64,000 bases of DNA from positions 806,001-870,000 of the forward strand of contig JAGMVK010000018.1 in the NCBI GenBank assembly GCA_020747065.1, given 5' to 3'. Shown one piece after another: positions 32,696 through 46,059 of the stretch (its first letter is position 1; each line of letters begins with the position of its first letter). Both the position numbers and the translations under genes were made by a program. The stretch comes from Cadophora sp. MPI-SDFR-AT-0126 (Eukaryota; Ascomycota; Leotiomycetes; Helotiales; Ploettnerulaceae). Below the pieces are notes generated by a model that ran no database searches, was not told the origin of the DNA, and saw only the letters and a program-made list of their open reading frames with translations.

Positions 32696-34141
32696 GAGGC
32701 GGGGTAGCTGGTATTTGGGGAACCGGTGTTGACTGGAACCCCCTTTGGAGGGTTTCTAAGGGGTTGGAACTCCCACTTAATTTTTTTTTTCCTTTTTTCC
32801 TCTTGCTACTATGCTTTGATGTCGTACTAATCTTGCGTGATTGTCTGCTGTTGTACTTGCCTGCTGTGTTGATGCTTTTGCCAATTTTCTTCGTTCTGCC
32901 AGCAAAATTGAGAGCCTTGCGAGCAATTATTAAAGACGCTGCTCGTCTAGCCCATCACACATGCAACAACCCCTGGTCATCACCTGGGCATGATCTTTTG
33001 CCAATACGCACTGCCGTCCCTCTTCCTTGTCTACTTGAAGTTCCAGCGACTTCACTCACTGAGAAAGTCGAGACCCAGGGACAGACAGGCCAACGACGGC
33101 TCCTCTCCCCCGAAGGCAAATGCATTCTCAACCCTATTCACTGTACAATCTCCTTCCAAAAATACTTCTCAAGTCTAGCAAACCATCCACGACTTCTGTG
33201 AACTTAATGGGAATTTTCTTGCAATTTCTTTGACATGCAATGCGAGAACTTTTGGTCCTCATGAACTTTTGGCCTCTCGGTAGTTCTCCATTAATTTTCC
33301 GTCAAGAGACGCGATCACTTGCCCCATTTCGATGAGCTAGGTGAAGGCGCTGAGGTGACCAGTTCCCTTCTACGTTTATGAGAAGTCCAGGCTGGGCCAG
33401 TGGCGTCCAAGTTCTCACGTTGATTAATAGCTCCTGAAGCTGTAGACCAGAGAGGACGAGTTATTCATTTTGCGCCTCAATCCTGGCGGTCTCAACATCC
33501 CAAGGGGTTGACGATCAACCATGGTGACCAGCACTTCGCCATCAGTCACAACAACACAATCTTCAAGCCCCGAGATGTGAAAACGAAGTCAATTATCTCC
33601 AGAACTGAATCTACGGACAAATTGCCGTGTTACAAGCAACCCCAGTGACCTCTCTACCACGATCAAATTGCGTATATCCATCCACCGTTCTTACGCCCGT
33701 CCAGAGTCATTCTGTATCCATCATCCATCATGCATTCATAAATCAAAGAGCGTGTACGTCAAAGATGACAAGAAAATAAAAAGAGTGTCTCGTAAAAAGG
33801 CAGCGCATGAGAGAAGGAAAATGGTGAATTATCTGCTCGTAAAGTAGTTGGCTTTCGATATTTTGTGCTCCACCAACAAACCTGATAAGCACATACCAGA
33901 TGAACAACCATGTGGCCAAAGCTTGGAGCCAAATTCGATTGATGTCTCCAACGGCAGTTGAGGTTTGGTAGTCGAAGCTCCATGAACTCCTGCGATGAAA
34001 GATCTATCGGGAGACTACAGATGTCAGCAGCAAGTCTGCTAAGCTCTCAGTGGTGTTATAGATATTTGGTGTTCGATTGAGCTAGTGAGACTGTACGGTT
34101 GAGTCCTGTTTTAGTTTGACATGCACTCTCTGGGGGATTGA

Positions 34142-36300
34142 TTAGATGGGATAAGCCATCAGATCAGAGTACGTATCCATGAATTCGAGAGCCTCATTCT
34201 CCATGATTTCCTCTGCGCCGCCTCGATGAACGTTCCACCATAGGAAAGGGCCAGAGTTGGTGGTAGCGGAGTTAGGGTTGCCAAGGGCGTTCCACCAGCG
34301 GCCAACGACAATCCGACCACCTGGCAGAACACAGCCTTCATAGCACCAAGCTTGGAGTGGGTCATAGACATCGTGACCATTAGCATCCTTCTCAGTATAG
34401 TACTTCATCATGGTGAGGCGTTGGAAGCCATGGAAGCCTTGCTGAGTCGTCAAAGCATGGACTCTACCAAAAACATGTCCGGTCTGAGATCCTCTGCAGC
34501 TGCCCCAAAATTGCTTCGCACCAGGTGTGTTCTCCATGAACACCTTGGCTTTCTGTGCATTGCGTTGGTGGGTCGGGTCTTCGAATGGATTGCTGCAGAG
34601 TAAGGTCTCGAAGTTCTTGGGCCAATCGTACTTAGTGGTCGCGTCCTCGTCGAAGAACAAGTCCATGTCCTGGGGATATGTTAGCTACACTCGGGCTTGA
34701 AAGTTTCTAGACCTACTTCAAAAGATTCATTGCCGTCCAACGAATCCGTATGTACTGCGCTCTTCTGGCCATCCCATGCTCTCAAACTCGCCAAAGTCCG
34801 CTCCTCCATGTACACTGGCATCGCGTCAGTGCGTGCAATGTATTCTCCGACGGGTACTTACTGTGTGCACCCTTCCAGTGACGTGCTAGTGGTTGTGTGC
34901 CACCCTTGATATGGCCGGGCCAGAATTGGGGGAACTCGTCATTCTCGAGTAGTCGATACTCATGCGCGAGAAGTCCCTCGCCCTTTGACTTCAGGTGAAA
35001 CTTGAAGAAGTTGACTATATGCAGGAGCCAACGAATATTCACTTGTTGCTTATAGAGGCCATTGAACACTGGCTGAACCTTTGCTGTGGAGTATGCCTGA
35101 TACTGAGATATATCGAAATGTCCAACCTTGGTATTGCAGGAGGCCGGATGGAGGGAGAATGGAGTAAGCAATAACTGAATGACGTAGACCAGTGTGTTCT
35201 TGTCATTAGCCGTTACGATCTTTTTGAAGCTGGAGGCATCGTTGGTGTCCTTATCAAAGCTTGTGTTGAATATCGCGTCGACAATGTCAACATCATCCTC
35301 GAGAAGGTGTCTGATGAAGTCCAAATTTCGTCCCTCGACAAAGACGTAGCCATAGTAAGGATTCTTGACCTGGCAGGCATTTGATTCTGCCAAATACAAT
35401 CAGCATTTGCTTATTACATACCCTGAGCCAATACTTACCGAGGAGTAAGCCCCGGAAGGCGTTGAGGACATCTAGCTGATTGCGAGCTTGAAAATCTTTG
35501 ATTTCCTTATTGATCAGAATTCCATGTTGGTTGAGATCAAAGCAAGTCCACTGCTTGCTAACATGTTTTCTGAACTTGTACTTCTCAGCGGCATCTTTGG
35601 GACTGAGGCCAGCGACATTATCGAAGAATGAGGAGAAGCGTTTACGCCAGACACTGTTTGTAATTGCGAAGTTTGACTTCTTGCAGACCAGGCTGTAGCT
35701 GAGAATATCTTTGTCCTTTGGGAGGAAGAGGGCGATTTGTTGGTGGATCTAGAATTAAAGGTGAGTTAGCTGCGCCGAAGGTATCAAGAGCACTGTGGTG
35801 GCTTGTCATGGAAGGAAGTTGGTCTCACGTACCAACCTCCATGCTGGGCTTGATGTGTGGTTGTGTTGGCGCAATGCTGATGAGCGCATGGGGTGAAGGT
35901 GGAGTGGAAAGGAGAGCGAAAGTGGACCGCCATATGTGGAAGGCTATAGGGCTTGAACGGACTGGGAAGTACGTACCTCGATCGGAATACTCTTAAATAA
36001 CTTCGCAGCACCAATCTCGTCGACCTTGACCTTGGTAATCTCGACCGAATGACTACGCTTGAAGCGCTTTTTTCTCCAGCATCCCTTATAATCCTCGTCT
36101 TCGGTTTCATCACATTGGTATCCTGTGTATTCGCGACCTCTCTTGGATTTCGGGGAGACGATGGCTCTTCTGACTTCTAGCTTCTTTGCAGGGTGGTCTT
36201 CATCTGGTTCCTCGTCCCACTCATACTCAGTGGCACGGTACTTCTCTTCTGGTTTGTCCTCCTTCAACGGCGCATTGCGCGAGGATCGGGTCCGGACCAT
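34142..36300 (-). CDS. F-box-like protein with large C-terminal domain
   Basis: Five exons (36300-35977, 35748-35439, 35386-34862, 34814-34717, 34669-34142) join in phase to 594 residues. The first about 100 residues are charged (RTRSSRNAPLKEDKPEE, WDEEPDEDHP, WRKKRFKRSHS). The segment AAKLFKSIPIEIHQQIALFL, followed by DILSYSLVCKKSNFAI and VWRKRF, has the F-box layout (leader, P-E-I, L...S...VC...W), beginning at about residue 100. The remainder is helical then beta-rich, with RWLLHIVNFFKFH, DEFPQFWPGHIKGG and RIVVGRWWNALG, not recognised. F-box proteins normally link substrates to SCF ubiquitin ligases. A nuclear site is possible from the basic N-terminus. Identification is moderate. Confidence 0.75.
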
Positions 36301-38411
36301 GATGCTTGGATGCTATTTGCAATGCAATTGGGTGGCGAAATATGGGTGTTGCTGTATGCGCGATGGGTCAGCGGTGATTCCCATCAAACATGGCGGATTT
36401 GCTTACGAAGATAATGGTATTAGACAGGACACTTGGCATCGATGCTAGATGGCAGTCCAGAACGACACTGGATGGCTGGTTGCGAGCGGTATGCTGATGT
36501 GCAAGAAGCAGACTCTGCACTGGGGAAGAGAGACCTTGCTGATACATGAGCATGTCAGGAACAGACCTAGGTCCAGTGGGAAGGGAAGGCCGTGGATCAA
36601 TTGACTTACCGATATGCAGGTGCCTTTGTCTAGGACGCTATGGTGGATGGTGATGGGTGAAGTTGGGAAGATGTGGGAGTGTTGAAGAAAATTTATCATT
36701 TGGGTTGTGGGCGTGGGCGCTCGCCTCAGCGAGGGGGATTGTGTTGATGAGTGAATCCAATGATGGAAATGTGAAATTGGTGAATTCCAGAGCAGTAAGG
36801 GCGATGTATCTGCAGTAGAGTGAAAGAATTCTGCAGATACTAGGCGTTTAACAATAGTTTCCCAATGAGAAAGGACTTGGGATTGGGAGGTGTTGGGGAG
36901 TACAGGATAGCGGAAGTGAACAGAAGGAATTCGAGGGGATGAGTTCGGAAAGGTCTCGCAGCCTCGCCAGACGTGGCTTCCCGATCCAACAGCAACACCA
37001 CAACAACCGCTGTCAGTCTGTAAACGGGCAGAGTCTCGGGATTTTGTGATGTTCCTTGATCAAAGTCAGGTATTTTGTGCAAGACCAAGATTCACAACAA
37101 TTTGGACGGAAACGGTGCCGTGAATCGTCGCAATTGCGACCACATGCAGAGAACGATCATGGTCAGTCACATATATGGCCACATGGACTATACAAGTCAA
37201 AGGGCCCTCTTTAATTCTTGCAAAAGTTTTTCTATCAAACTTCGATGGTGACAGTAGCGCTTCTACGATCCGAAGTTTACTAGATGTACTGAAAGATCTT
37301 TAATACAGCAACATGGTATGACACCAATTGGCGCAATAATTCAGGAGCTCAGAGGATCTCGCAGTTCCTAATTGAATCACAACAGCTCGATATCTGTGAT
37401 TCAACCCAAGGGTAACTTTTCTCTCTACGACTTTCGTCTAAATACACGAAATATCTTAATCAGCGAGTGGTGTGGTACTGATGATATTCTGCGACTCCCA
37501 TTAACCTACACCCAGCTAAGATCGAAATAGACAGTCCTCTATACAATCCTTTCTCAATTGCAGTACTCATCATGAGCACCATTCGTCTCGATAAACTTCA
37601 ATCGCTCGCTTCCGAGGTCGTCAGAGCAACGCATCACGTGCATGATTCAAGTGTCAGGGTTGCCGCCACCCGGATGCCGAGGAATCAACCGAAAAGCCAG
37701 CAAAAGCTTAGCACATTTTCATCAACCTCCTTTGATCTAAGCAGATCCTTATCATGCCATCTCCCTCCAATGAGAAGATATGCAAGTCAGGAGCGGAAAG
37801 TCCGGTATCATGGCCAACGAATCCGTACCTCAGATCCCAGACGGGGAAGAATAGGGACCTGACAGTCATCAAACACAGGGCCGATCCGCCCCAGCTTGCT
37901 TATCTCTAGATTTTCTTTCGTGACGAAACACCCATCTTCCTGGAACAGCCATCCCAACCGGCCCGCAAACTTCGAGAAGACCGTCTTGATAAGGCCAAGA
38001 CACCGAATCAGAAGTAAAGCCGACGTTTCCAGCAAAAGCAGATTGACGAGTGGGCGTTAAGCCCTTCGCCGAGGCCGCCTACAGAAAGTGTGGGTTCCCG
38101 CTCCATCCATCGCCCCAAGTGGGACGTCTAACAGCTATCTGGGATTCTTGACAGGGCACACCTCGACGATAGTCTGGTACAGCGAGCACACTAATCGGCA
38201 TGTCAAAATTTCTAAATATGCCTATCTGTGGGCTTGGTGGGTGGACAGATTTTAAGTATTTGATCTTCCACCCCTCTCCTATTTCTTATCTCTCTTTTAG
38301 TTGCTTCCTTCCCTTCAGTGGGCTCTGTTAATTCTCCCCCGGATTTTGGAGAGGGTATTTGAACCTGTACAGAATTGTTTGTCGCGATCATACACTCAAT
38401 TGGTCATCAAA
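36301..38411. other. divergent intergenic region, about 2.1 kb
   Basis: It separates the starts of the F-box-like gene and the MFS transporter, so it should hold two promoters. Pyrimidine-rich sequence (about 38260-38345) precedes the transporter start. A 96-codon open frame at 37572-37862 begins with ATG but has no recognisable content and is not called. Confidence 0.5.
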
Positions 38412-40097
38412 ATGGCTCCTCACAGCGACGAAGACTCTTTGGACAAGGAGAACGCGCCAGCTCCGACCCCTGAACTAGAACGCGGAACTGTCAAGCCAGA
38501 AGGTCCCATATCTCCAGCTCGAGACGAGGACACCACACTCGCGATTCTTGACCTTGTGAAAGCAAAGGATGTGCATCACCCCATGCATTGGCCGGCCTGG
38601 AAAAGATGGGGAATCATTGCCCTCTATTGCTGGCTTCAGGTCTTCGTTACTCTGACCAGTACGACATATCTTGGCGCAGAATGGTTGATCCAAGAGAAGT
38701 GGGGAGGAAGTACACAAGTTGTGACTCTGGGCCAGAGTCTATTCATCGTTGGGAATGCAGTTGGCCCAGCATTCATGGGTCCACTCTCGTAAGTCTAACT
38801 TGAAGACAATTACCAAAAAAAAAATCCCGATTAGCCTCCCTAATTCATGCACGAACAGGGACATTGGCGGTCGCAAATGGGTTTATGTTGGAAGCATCAC
38901 CTGCTACGCAATCCTAAATTTCGTGAGTAAGCCTTGATAATTCGATGCAAACAGAGTACTAATCACGCGACAGGGAACTGCCTATGCTCGCAATCTACCC
39001 ATGCTGATCATCTTCATGTTCCTGTGCGGTACGGCCGGCTCGACTGCTCTCTCGAACGTAGCCGGTACTATTGCCGATTTATTCGGCGATGTAGACGGCG
39101 CAGGTCAGGCAATGGCTCTTTTCGTCGTCAGTGCCAACGTCGGTCCTTCGGTCGGTTCTCCTGTGGGAGGCTGGATCACGGATAACACGTCTCTTGGTCT
39201 CAAGTGGATATTCCTCATCAACGTGATCATCGGATTCGGCTTCGCAGTCATCATGTGTTTCATCCCAGAGACCCTTCCACGACTGGTCATTGCTAGAGCA
39301 GCTGCCAAAGCCCAAGATGTCGACGCAGATGAGCAAGCTATCTTGACTAGCAAGGTCAATGTCTGGAAGGAGTTCCGATTCGTTACTACGATGACTTTCC
39401 GCATCATGCTTAGCGAGCCTATTGTGCTTTGCTTGGGAATTTACAATGGCTTCGCGTATGGTATCCTGTTCTTGTATCTAGATGGTGTCTTTGATGTCTT
39501 CGTCCTCAACAACGGTCTCTCGTAAGTCGGCCCTCACACACTCCGGAAGAAACTCAACTGACAGCGTGCAGGATTATCTCCGCCGATCTCACCTACCTCA
39601 ACTTTGTCGTCGGCGTCCTAGTCATGTTCTGCTTTATACCAGTCCAAACCTGGTTCTACGCCCGCGACAGAAAGAAGCACGGCACCAACCGTCCGGAAGC
39701 GCGATTCCTCGTGTCGCTCGTAACAGTCTGGCTATTTCCTATCACGCTTCTCTGGTTCGCGTTTACGAGCGATGGTAAGACTTCATACTGGTCGCCGATC
39801 GTTGCTGGTGCTGTACTGGGCTTTGCGGACCCGCTGCTCTGGCTAAGCATGTTGAACTACATTACGGATTCTTATCCTAATGTGGCTGGCTCTGCTATCG
39901 CTGCATTCCTCATTCCCTCTTTTCTCATGGCGGCTGGACTTGCTCATTTGGGTGTGCTTATGTTCGAGAATATGTCTACGAAATGGGCGGTGGCTACGAT
40001 TGGATTTATATCGTTTGGACTCTGTGCTCTGATATACTTTGTTTATTTTTTTGGGGCGAAGATCAGGATGAGGAGTAAGCTTGCGAGGACATTTTGA
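38412..40097 (+). CDS. MFS transporter, DHA1 drug/polyamine-type
   Basis: Exons 38412-38788, 38859-38922, 38974-39521 and 39572-40097 (introns 70, 51 and 50 nt) encode 504 residues. ATG 38412 (MAPHSDEDSLDKEN) is preferred to an in-frame ATG 111 nt upstream, since fungal DHA1 proteins start with a hydrophilic acidic tail of this kind. Motif A between TM2 and TM3 is seen as GPLSDIGGRKWVYVGS. The segment TAGSTALSNVAGTIADLF and SANVGPSVGSPVGGWITDN carries the antiporter-type motif C region. About 12 membrane helices can be traced, with a long loop after TM6 (PRLVIARAAAKAQDVDADEQ). The subfamily exports drugs or polyamines by proton antiport; substrate unknown. Confidence 0.9.
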
Positions 40098-40849
40098 AGG
40101 AAAGACACGAATTTGGCTATGCATGCTTATTTCTGGATGAGGAAATGCTGCATCGAGGTATGATGATTTAATGACGGGATTCGGCTATGGTTGTACGACA
40201 GTGGGAGATGGATATTACAAGACAAAGTCCGCCTCCAGCATATAATAACAGTGGTATTTACCTCCGTCCCGACAACTTCCAATAAAGTCCATGGATGGTA
40301 AGCCTTCCTTCGACTTTTAAACATCACTTGAAAGGCCGGCCAATCTCGCAATACTACTTCCTCGATAGCCGGACAGGATCTACTCCAGAAGAATGGCCGG
40401 CTATTGACATACCAATCACAGTAACCGAGACTGCAACGGAACCAAGTCCTCCGTTCTCAATACAGCAAGCCGCAGAGCCAGCAACCTCAAGTTTCCGCTG
40501 AAAACCAATTGACTCTCTCCCGTCGTTGATCACGACCCTTAAATCTTCGTTTTACAACTTACAACCCCCACTTTCTTCATCTTGGAACAAAGAGGCTTGA
40601 GAAAGGTAACTATCTTAGTGGGCCGGGGAGTCTCAGGGGTGTACCCCGCCATGACTACAACCCCGCTATTCGTAAACAAGACCCAGAGCAGGGCTTGAGA
40701 GTTTGTATTGTATTTTCTTATATATACTTCCCCTTTCTCGAAGAAATCCATCAAAAGATTTGATCCTTAAATCTCTTCAGAGATTGACATTCAAACCTCT
40801 TCCCAAACACAAATTTCATTCAACATTCCCCCCTTCATCCCATCTCAAA
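40098..40849. other. intergenic region upstream of the beta-mannosidase gene
   Basis: Contains the 3' end of the transporter transcript and the beta-mannosidase promoter. A CT-rich leader runs up to 40849 (about 40800-40848). No gene supported. Confidence 0.5.
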
Positions 40850-43800
40850 ATGCCACCGCTCACTCGCACCCCCATCTCCAAGAACTGGGTATTCCGCCAA
40901 ACCACATCCCTCAACTCCTCCTGCGCATCCTCCTGGCTTCCCGTCTCCCAATTCCCCACCGTCGCCCATATTGACCTCCTACACCACGAGCTAATTCCAG
41001 ATCCTTACATCGACACCAACGAACTCGCCTGCCTCTGGGTAAACGACGCAGATTTCACCTATCGAACAACCTTTCCCTCTCCTCCCCTTCTCTCCACCTC
41101 CAACTCAAATGAAGAATCTACTAGCTCAAAATCAGAACTCGTATTCGACGGTCTCGACACAATCGTCTCCGTCTACTTCAATGGCGAGAAAGTGCTCGAA
41201 GGTCGTGACATGCACCTCTCGTATCGAGTCGATGTCACGGGACTTCTGAGGAAAGATGGAGAGGAGAATGAATTAGAGTTGAGATTCAGTAATGCGCCGG
41301 CGTACGCGAAGAGTGAGATGAAAAGGATTGGGTACAGGGGGAATGGGACAGATGTGCATTTTGGGGGACCCGAGAGGTTGTTTGTGAGGAAAGCGCAGTA
41401 TCATTGGGGATGGGATGTAAGTGTTTCTTCTATCTTTGTTGCCCTGCTGAATTGATCTTCGTTTCTGTGGTTCTCGGCATGTCTTTCAATGAGTGACTAT
41501 GATTTCCACTATTAACATGATCTGATCCCCTGCTCTCGTTCCTTTCAGTCTGCCTTACCTCTTTAGAGTTCCCGAGAAACAACTAACAGAATACACAGTG
41601 GGGACCAGCCCTGAACACCAGCGGCCCTTGGAAACCAATCTGGCTCGAATCCTTCACAGAACGCATTTCCCAATTCCTCGTCCGGCAATCCGTATCCGCA
41701 GACCTCTCCACAGCAACCATCACCATCAACGGCACCACCTCCTCCGCCCAACCCTCCAGCACGATCCTCCTCACCGTCAACTCCCCCGAAGGATCCACCC
41801 TCCTAACCCAGGAAATACCCGTCTCATCCACCGGAACATTCAGCACCACCCTCACAGTTCAAGATCCAGAACTCTGGTATCCATTCACATACGGCGCTCA
41901 ACCACTCTACACTATATCCGGCGCTTTGAACGGATCCTCACATACCGAAACCCGCACCCTCGGTCTCCGCCGCCTCCAACTTCTCCAACACCCCCTAGCC
42001 TCCGCACCAGGAACAGCATTCCTCTTCTCCATAAACAACACCTCCATCTTCTGCGGCGGTTCGTGCTGGATCCCCGGCGACTACCTCCTCCCGCGGATGA
42101 CACCATCCCGGTACACATCCTGGCTCAAGCTCGCCAAGTCCGGGAACCAGTGCATGATTCGTGTCTGGGGCGGCGGGATAGTAGAAAGTGATGATTTCTA
42201 TAGGGTATGCGATGAGGAAGGGATACTGGTGTGGCAGGACTTTTTGTTTGCGTGTGGGGATTATCCGGCTGAGGAGGGGTTTGTGGAGTTGGTGAAGAAG
42301 GAGGCGGAGCAGCAGGTCGAGAGGGTGGGTCATCATGCGAGTTTGGTGATTTGGGCCGGGAATAATGAGGATTATATGTTGGCGGAGAGGTGGGGATGGG
42401 AGTATGATATTGATGATCAGGTGAGTCAAGACTACGTTTATCTTGATCCTCAACCGTCCTGGGGGGAGGGGGAGTATTACGTTCTTAAGCGAACTTTCTT
42501 AAGACGAAAAATCGGATCATTGAGCACTAACAAAACACAGGAGGGACCATGGGATAACACGAACTTCCCAGCTCGAAAGATATACGAGAGAGTCCTACCA
42601 GAGATATGTGAACGTCTGGCGGGAGATGTACCATACTGGCGAAGCAGTCCATATGGAGGCAAGACAAGCAACGACGTTACAGTTGGAGATACACATATCT
42701 GGGATGGTGAGACTATGTTTTCCCCTTTCTCCATTTCCCTCCTTCTCCTTTGAGTTTTCCTCATACTCCCACTCCCCTAATGATTTTCCAAATCATGAAT
42801 CGGCGGCTTCTAATCGCCTCCATGTGTACACAATAAAACACGGGTGCCATTATGTATACTGACTCGAAAACAGTATGGCATGGCCCTATGGCACCATACC
42901 AAGACTACAAAGCCTACACATCACGCTTCGTCTCTGAATTCGGCTTCGAATCTGCACCGTCAATACGAACGTTGCATAAAGCTATCACGAACCCACGAGA
43001 GAGGCATTGGCAGTAAGTGTTTATTATTCTCGTTTGCAATTCCCCTCCCTCGACCCCTCCTATTGCTATGCGTGAGGTTAGAGAATGTAGAGTGAGATCG
43101 TCTTACTCTCTTGGTGGACTCGCTTAGCTGTTTACCCCTCCCCAAATGTCCCCCTACGGTCCTCAGCACACCAAACCCCTTTCTCCTATCCCAAACAAAA
43201 TAGACCAAAACCTGGCTGACCTCTCTCTTTCTCCCTCTAGATCCCTAACCTTCGACGCCCACGACAAAGGCCCCTCCCACCAACGCCGCTACGGCATGTA
43301 CTCCGGCGAGAACTTCCGCTTCCGCTTCAACCCCCTCCGCGACTTCATCTACAGCACTCAATTCCTTCAAGCCGAAGCCATGAAGTACGCCTACAACCAC
43401 TGGCGACGCGCCTTCGGCGGTCCAGGCTACGAACTCTGCAGCGGCATCCTAGTCTGGCAGCTCAACGACATCTGGCCGGCGACGAGCTGGGCGCTGGTCG
43501 ATAGCGAGATGGCGCTGAAGCCGAGTTTTCACATCACGAAGAGGGCGCTGGCGAGGGTGGTGGTGGGTGTCGAGAGGATGGTTACGGAGGTGCCCCCGTA
43601 TATGGTGACGTCTTACCTGCCGGCGAAGAAGCGCGCGGCGGTCTGGGCTGTAAATGGGTATACGTCTGCTCTGCCTGCTGTGCTGCACCTTTCGGCATAT
43701 GATATCGAAAGCGGCGCTCCAATTCCCCTCCCAGACGATGTACGAGTAAGAAATGTCGTGCTGAAGCCGAATCAAACGACGGAGATTGTAGAGAGTGTTG

Positions 43801-44198
43801 ATATACCGCATGCGGAAGCGACAGTACTTTACGCATCTCTTCTGGCGGAAGGAGAAGGAGGCGAACAGTTAGCCCGCTGGGTCGACTGGCCCGAACCCCT
43901 AAAATTCGTCCATTTCGCCAAATCCCCCTCCATCTCCATCAAGCCCTCTACAGACAGCACATCCGTCCTCCTCTCCGCAGATCGTCCACTCAAAGGCGTC
44001 GTGCTCTCCATCCCACCCGGCTCTGGCTCAGGTTCGGAAGATGACAAAGACAGAGATGCGATATGGGACGACAATTTCATCGATCTCGTTCCGGAAGAGG
44101 AGATTCGTGTTGGTGTGAGGGGGTTGGATGGGAGGGAGGGGAGGATCGAGACAAGGTGGTTGTGTGATTGGGAGGGGGAGGAGGGTTTTGAGTTGTGA
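40850..44198 (+). CDS. mndB: beta-mannosidase B, glycoside hydrolase family 2 (intracellular)
   Basis: Exons 40850-41416, 41599-42420, 42541-42706, 42874-43012 and 43241-44198 encode 883 residues, close to fungal MndB length. No signal peptide (MPPLTRTPISKNWVFRQ), which fits the cytosolic B type. The sugar-binding jelly roll contains DLLHHELIPDPYIDTNE and VFDGLDTIVSVYFNG; HWGWDWGPALNTSGPWKPI follows. The TIM barrel has SCWIPGDYLLPRMTPSRY, MIRVWGGGIVESDDFY, the acid/base Glu446 in WAGNNEDY and the nucleophile Glu540 in FVSEFGFES. Function: removes terminal beta-1,4-mannose from manno-oligosaccharides or N-glycan fragments. Intron 3 (42421-42540) is 120 nt, a multiple of three and open in frame, so retention would insert 40 residues. 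Confidence 0.95.
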
Positions 44199-44798
44199 GG
44201 GGTTGAGCTTTTAGCTTTGATTGATGGCCTGGGAAGAGGGAGTGAAGTGAAAAGAGGGGAATCTGCTCTACCGTGCCGTCAATATATGAGGAAGGTAAAG
44301 GGTAACACGGTCACTATAGACAGACAGGAAGACAAATTGAAAAGTATGGGAGAAAGAAGCAGACAAATTTTATGATTTGTTTTCGATTATTAGGCTATAC
44401 ACACATAAGTAAACTCCCATTGCTGATGCAGTTCGGTTCCGATCCGTTCCATGCCATCCATGCCATGCTGTCTTCGCAATGCAAGCATCTATCCTCGCTC
44501 ATGCAATCAAATCAATCGACCATCCATCCAGCCAGTCCCTTCTACTCTCACAAGCAACACAGAATTCAAAAAGCAGAAAAGCCCTTCCCCCTCTCCATGC
44601 TCAGGGTATCTTCAGTTTCGTGTTGAAACAGGAAAGGGAAAATGCGCAGATGGATTCTAAAGACTAAACTCCAACTTTAAGCGACGCCTCGCTGTAAATG
44701 CAAGCATACAGCAAATGGACTCCCCATCCTTGTCTTTTCCTCTATTATGACTGATAATTGTTTTCGCTGCCAGAACAAGCTACCATGTCCTTATTGGT
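44199..44798. other. convergent 3' flanks
   Basis: 600 bp between the stop codons of the beta-mannosidase (plus) and CRH (minus) genes; presumably both 3' UTRs. No other feature seen. Confidence 0.5.
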
Positions 44799-46059
44799 TT
44801 ACATGACGAGGTATCCGAGTCCGAGACCAAGGGCCATGACACCCATGTCAAGAACGCCGTACTTGTGCTTTGGCTTCATCGAGGAAGCAGCGTTGGCAGT
44901 GACTGTGGCAGGGCTGCTTGTTGTAGCTGAGGCAGCGGTTCCTGTGCTTGAAGCTGGGACTGCGGTGCTCAATGTAGTAGCAGCAGATCCGGTTCCGGTA
45001 GCAGATGTGGTGGCAGATGCTGCGGTTCCGGATGCGGTTCCGCTGGCAGTCTTTGAGCTGGCACCAGATGAGGTTTCAATCAAGACACCGCCGGGCTTGG
45101 TGGAAACAGAGGTGCTGGAAGCAGAAGCAGAAGAAGTCTTAGAGCTGGAGGTGGTATCCTCATCGGCCTTGCCGTCACAAGTTCCGGTGGACTTGATGCT
45201 TTGGTAGCTTCCAGTAAGATCACTGTAGCTGTAGTCTCCACCGCACCCGTAATCCTCGATGCTGACGCTCTTGACATACATGGTGTGGGAGGAGCTAGTA
45301 TCCAATGGTCCACCAGCCCACTCGCAAGTCCACTTTGTCTTCTCGTCAGCGGCAGCAGCTGCATCAGCACATCCAACCCAGGATCCCATCTTGACGCGCA
45401 TAGGAGTTTGGGGGTAGTTGAAGCCGTTGAGGGTCTTTGGGTCATCGTAGGCGAGGGTTCGGACCAAAGAATCACCGATGTAGAACTTGATTGACTCCTT
45501 AGTCCAGTCGAGGGAGTAGGTGACGAACTGGTCCATAGGGCCAGTGACTGGGTGGGTAGCTCCACGATCATAGGTTGTGGTATTACCCTTTCCGAAGAAG
45601 TTGGTCTGAACGTGTGAGGTATCTCCACCAACCCACTCGAAATCAATCTCATCCAGATCTTGGGACTCGAGGATGAAACTGCTGACAACACCGGTACCTG
45701 GGGAAGCCTTCATGGTGACGGAGACCTTTCCGAAGAAGATGTACTTGTTGACTCCAATTGTTGGTGCATCGGTCTTGCTTGCGATGGTGAATTCGGCACC
45801 ATTTGATCCATACTTGAGGGTAGTGCCATCGGCCTCCTTCCAGTCGGAGCTCTTCTTGGTGAAGTCGGTCACCAGCGTCGTACCCAATCCAGGGTTGGCA
45901 GGGCAGGCTGAGGAGCATTCAGTTAGTTTCTCGTTCTACAAGCGGGGATGTGGGAAACATACTCTTCTTGGTTGGGTCACAGTCGGTGAAGGTTTGGGCA
46001 TTGACCACATTAAGACCAGCCAGAACCACAGCAGTGGCTGAAAGGACGGAAGAACGCAT
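44799..46059 (-). CDS. GPI-anchored GH16 CRH-type chitin-glucan transglycosylase
   Basis: Exons 46059-45963 and 45907-44799 (55 nt intron, GTATGT...CTCAG) encode 401 residues. The signal peptide is MRSSVLSATAVVLAGLNVVNA. The catalytic motif is DEIDFEW with Glu119, Asp121 and Glu123. Supporting family features are the N-terminal Cys pair (DCDPTKKTCPANPGLG), SSFILESQDLDEID, NFFGKGNTTTYDRG and KMGSWVGCADA. The Ser/Thr/Ala-rich region from about residue 275 ends in a hydrophobic GPI signal (YGVLDMGVMALGLGLGYLVM). Crh proteins (Crh1, Utr2, Crr1 in yeast, Crf1/Crh5 in Aspergillus) cross-link chitin to beta-glucan at the wall. Which paralogue this is cannot be told here. Confidence 0.94.

Larger units (their letters stand above)
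30569..34141. other. 3.5 kb spacer with simple and tandem repeats
   Basis: This lies between the 3' end of SEC13 and the 3' end of the F-box-like gene. It contains the 12-mer array at 30801-30865 and the GC-rich tandem repeat at 32387-32694, both listed separately, and a T-run near 32780. Open stretches near 31450-32250 and 32764-33200 lack convincing protein content. Confidence 0.5.

Noticed and set aside
37572..37862. A 96-codon ATG-started frame before the MFS gene
   Set aside because: No recognisable content, no signal peptide, no splice extension and ordinary random-like composition; not strong enough to call.
41598..42191. A His/Arg/Pro-rich 197-codon frame inside the beta-mannosidase
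   Set aside because: Out-of-frame shadow of the GH2 exon 2; the GH2 frame has catalytic and binding motifs.
44758..45207. A 149-codon Ala/Val-rich plus-strand frame
   Set aside because: Shadow of the Ser/Thr/Ala-rich linker and GPI tail of the CRH gene.
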